A DNA stretch of 42,122 nucleotides from Pseudomonadota bacterium (GTDB taxonomy: Bacteria > Pseudomonadota > Gammaproteobacteria > Xanthomonadales > Xanthomonadaceae): positions 1-42,122 of the forward strand of contig JAEZCF010000143.1 in assembly GCA_023430045.1 (NCBI GenBank). Direction: 5' to 3'. Below are positions 40,223-42,122 of the stretch, in pieces. Position 1 is the first letter of the stretch. Each line of letters starts with the position of its first letter. The notes beneath the pieces were generated by a model. That model saw only the letters and a program-made list of their open reading frames with translations, was not told where the DNA came from and ran no database searches. The translations under genes were made by a program, and so were the position numbers.

Positions 40223-42122
40223 ATGACCAAGACCCTTATCGCTGCCGCCGTCACCGCGGTACTGAGCACCACGCTGGTCGTCGCCGCCAGCGACGCTGCC
40301 ACGCCCCGCAAGATCATCCGCCCGCTGCCGGCTGCCGCCACCACCGCCCGCAACGAAGCCCCGAGCCGCATCATCGTGCGCTACCGCACCCTGTCAGGTG
40401 CCGATTCCACGGGCCGCATGCGGGTCATGACCTCCGCAGTGGCGCGCAGCGGCCTGGCCACACCACCGGCTGCTGCGCGTGCGACGTCGGCGCCAGTGAG
40501 TGCACGCCGCCTGCGCACGCTGGCCAGTGGCGGTGAACTGTTCGCGCTGTCGCGCGGCCTGGCGACCGCCGAGACCACCCGGCTGCTGCGGGAAATCGCC
40601 GCCGATCCCGCCGTGGCCTCCGTCGACATCGACCGCATGATGCAACCCGTACGCGACCTGGTACGTCCGGGCGTCGCCGCCCCGCTGGCAAAAGCCGCAG
40701 CCGTGCCCACACCGGATGACGAGTTCTACGCGCGCTACCAGTGGCATCTGCACGACTCCAAGGGTGCGATCAATGTTCCCGAAGCCTGGAACCGCAGCAC
40801 CGGCAAGGGCGTGGTGGTGGCCGTGCTGGACACCGGCATCCTGCCCGATCACCCGGATTTCGCCGGCAACGTACTGAAGGGCTATGACTTCATCACCGAC
40901 GCGTTTGTCTCAAGGCGCGCGGACGACAAACGTGCCGCCGGCGCGCTGGACCGGGGCGACTGGACCACCACCAACGGCTGCGGCAGCGGCACCCCGGCGA
41001 TACCGTCGAGCTGGCACGGAACGCACACGGCAGGCACGGTCGCCGAGGCCACCCACAATGGCATCGGCGGCGCGGGCGTGGCCTATGAGGCGAAGATCCT
41101 GCCGGTGCGCGTGCTGGGACAATGTGGCGGCTACGATTCGGATATCGCGGACGCGATCGTCTGGGCGTCCGGCGGAAGCGTGACCGGCGTACCGGCCAAC
41201 GCCAACCCCGCCGAAGTCATCAACCTGAGCCTCGGCGGCCAGGGCGCCTGCTCCGACGACACCCAGATGGCCATCAACGGTGCGGTGGCACGCGGCACCA
41301 CCGTGGTGGTGGCTGCCGGCAACAGCAACATGGATGCGAGGAACTTCACACCGGCCAACTGCAACAACGTGGTGGTAGTCGGCGCAGGTCGCATCAACGG
41401 TGGCCGCGCCGGCTATTCCAACTATGGCCCTATCGTGGATATCGCGGGACCGGGCGGCGGCGGCGACCAGGACCCGGGCAACGACGGCTGGGACGGCTAC
41501 GTGCTGCAGACCGGCTACAGCGGTGCCACCACACCCACGTCCGGTGAGTACGTCTATGCGGGCCTGGCGGGTACCTCGATGGCGGCGCCACACGTTGCCG
41601 GCATCGTGGCGCTGGTACAGGCCGGGCTGGCCGCACAGCAGCGCGACCCGCTGACGCCCGCCGCCGTCGAAACGCTGCTCAAGAACACGGCCCGCGCGTT
41701 CCCGGTCGCCATTCCTGCCACTACGCCGATCGGCGCAGGCATCGCCGATGCCAACGCCGCGACGGCCAAGGCGCTGGCAGTACCCTGCGTACCCAGCGAT
41801 ACCGTGGAATGCGGGCCCGAGGCCACACCGCTGGCAATGAACGTGGCGCTCGCCAACCAGGGTTCGACAGGTGCGGGCACGCTCTACAGCATCGAGGTCA
41901 CCACCGGCGCGCCACTCACGCTGATGACCTTTGGTGGCATCGGTGATGCGTCGCTGTACGTACGCCGCGGGGATGTGCCGGATGCAGCGCACTACGACGC
42001 CAGGTCGCAACGCACCGGCAATACCGAGAACATCCGCATCACCGCGCCACAGCCAGGCATCTATTATGTATGGCTGGCCGGTACCTACAGCGGTGTCACG
42101 GTCGCGCGCCCGCCGGAGTGCG
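40223..42122 (+). CDS. Subtilisin-like serine protease, secreted (partial, cut by window end)
   Basis: The frame is open to the last base, giving 633 residues of an S8 protease of the type secreted by Stenotrophomonas (StmPr-like). The signal peptide MTKTLIAAAVTAVLSTTLVVAASDA is followed by an Arg-rich propeptide (to about residue 165) that should act as an intramolecular chaperone. The catalytic triad is complete: Asp203 in VVVAVLDTGILPDHPDF, His265 in SSWHGTHTAGTVAE and Ser452 in LAGTSMAAPHVAGIVAL. The oxyanion Asn lies in VVAAGNSNM. From about 560 on, SIEVTTGAPLTLMTFGGIGDASLYVRRGD begins a PPC-like beta domain that is removed or used in secretion in this group. The product would be exported by Sec and type II secretion. 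The 3' end lies outside the window. Confidence 0.93.
   Translation, partial: MTKTLIAAAVTAVLSTTLVVAASDAATPRKIIRPLPAAATTARNEAPSRIIVRYRTLSGADSTGRMRVMTSAVARSGLATPPAAARATSAPVSARRLRTLASGGELFALSRGLATAETTRLLREIAADPAVASVDIDRMMQPVRDLVRPGVAAPLAKAAAVPTPDDEFYARYQWHLHDSKGAINVPEAWNRSTGKGVVVAVLDTGILPDHPDFAGNVLKGYDFITDAFVSRRADDKRAAGALDRGDWTTTNGCGSGTPAIPSSWHGTHTAGTVAEATHNGIGGAGVAYEAKILPVRVLGQCGGYDSDIADAIVWASGGSVTGVPANANPAEVINLSLGGQGACSDDTQMAINGAVARGTTVVVAAGNSNMDARNFTPANCNNVVVVGAGRINGGRAGYSNYGPIVDIAGPGGGGDQDPGNDGWDGYVLQTGYSGATTPTSGEYVYAGLAGTSMAAPHVAGIVALVQAGLAAQQRDPLTPAAVETLLKNTARAFPVAIPATTPIGAGIADANAATAKALAVPCVPSDTVECGPEATPLAMNVALANQGSTGAGTLYSIEVTTGAPLTLMTFGGIGDASLYVRRGDVPDAAHYDARSQRTGNTENIRITAPQPGIYYVWLAGTYSGVTVARPPEC

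Noticed and set aside
1..42122. Mobile elements, integrases, tRNA or rRNA genes
   Set aside because: No transposase, integrase or phage protein motif, terminal inverted repeat pair, tRNA cloverleaf or rRNA stretch was recognised on either strand.

Overview
The window is a GC-rich chromosomal segment of a gammaproteobacterium of the Xanthomonadaceae, most probably Stenotrophomonas. Three things point there: short palindromic intergenic elements of the GTAG-ending type known from Stenotrophomonas maltophilia (3750-3807 and 7911-7929), the repertoire of surface and secreted proteins (TonB receptors, minor pilins, a YadA-type adhesin, a subtilase with a C-terminal PPC-like domain), and tightly packed genes with almost no AT-rich islands. 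I see no rRNA, tRNA, CRISPR array, insertion sequence, integrase or phage gene. The species call is an inference from gene content, not a search result.

Layout. 1-7770 is mostly housekeeping: transcription-repair coupling factor Mfd, an M13 metallopeptidase lipoprotein, phosphoglycerate mutase and a CzcD-like cation exporter. 7942-11638 holds a FepA-like catecholate receptor divergent from a periplasmic PPP-type phosphatase, with a good Fur box between them. 11743-12810 is an orphan Rieske oxygenase. 13112-17536 is a five-gene minor-pilin operon (pilE-like, fimT, pilV, pilW and a 779-residue PilX-like protein) with coupled or overlapping genes and no pilY1. 17573-19813 is a second TonB receptor (FhuE/FpvA type) with a clear promoter. 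A threonine aldolase follows. 21294-23707 is a stress-type cluster: a DJ-1/PfpI protein and a NemR-like TetR regulator, each preceded by an identical operator, plus an NmrA-like oxidoreductase divergent from a LysR regulator. Then come a glycine-zipper envelope protein, a UvrA2-type protein without the UvrB-binding domain, and an orphan barstar.

28744-34146 is one long minus-strand run: pntAA-pntAB-pntB, a succinate-semialdehyde-type dehydrogenase and an AdhP alcohol dehydrogenase. The genes are so close that one redox operon is plausible: the two dehydrogenases make NADH and the transhydrogenase moves hydride to NADPH. 34400-36457 is a two-component system whose response regulator and histidine kinase converge and overlap by 54 bases. 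36683-42122 is a trimeric autotransporter adhesin followed by a subtilisin-like protease cut off by the window end.

The best candidates for something not well described are the pilin operon with its giant PilX-like last gene (probable pilus-tip adhesin) and a pilW lacking the pilin Glu5. Next are the twin TetR operators, the UvrA2-barstar pair, the CxxC insert in the adhesin head, and the antisense-overlapping two-component genes.
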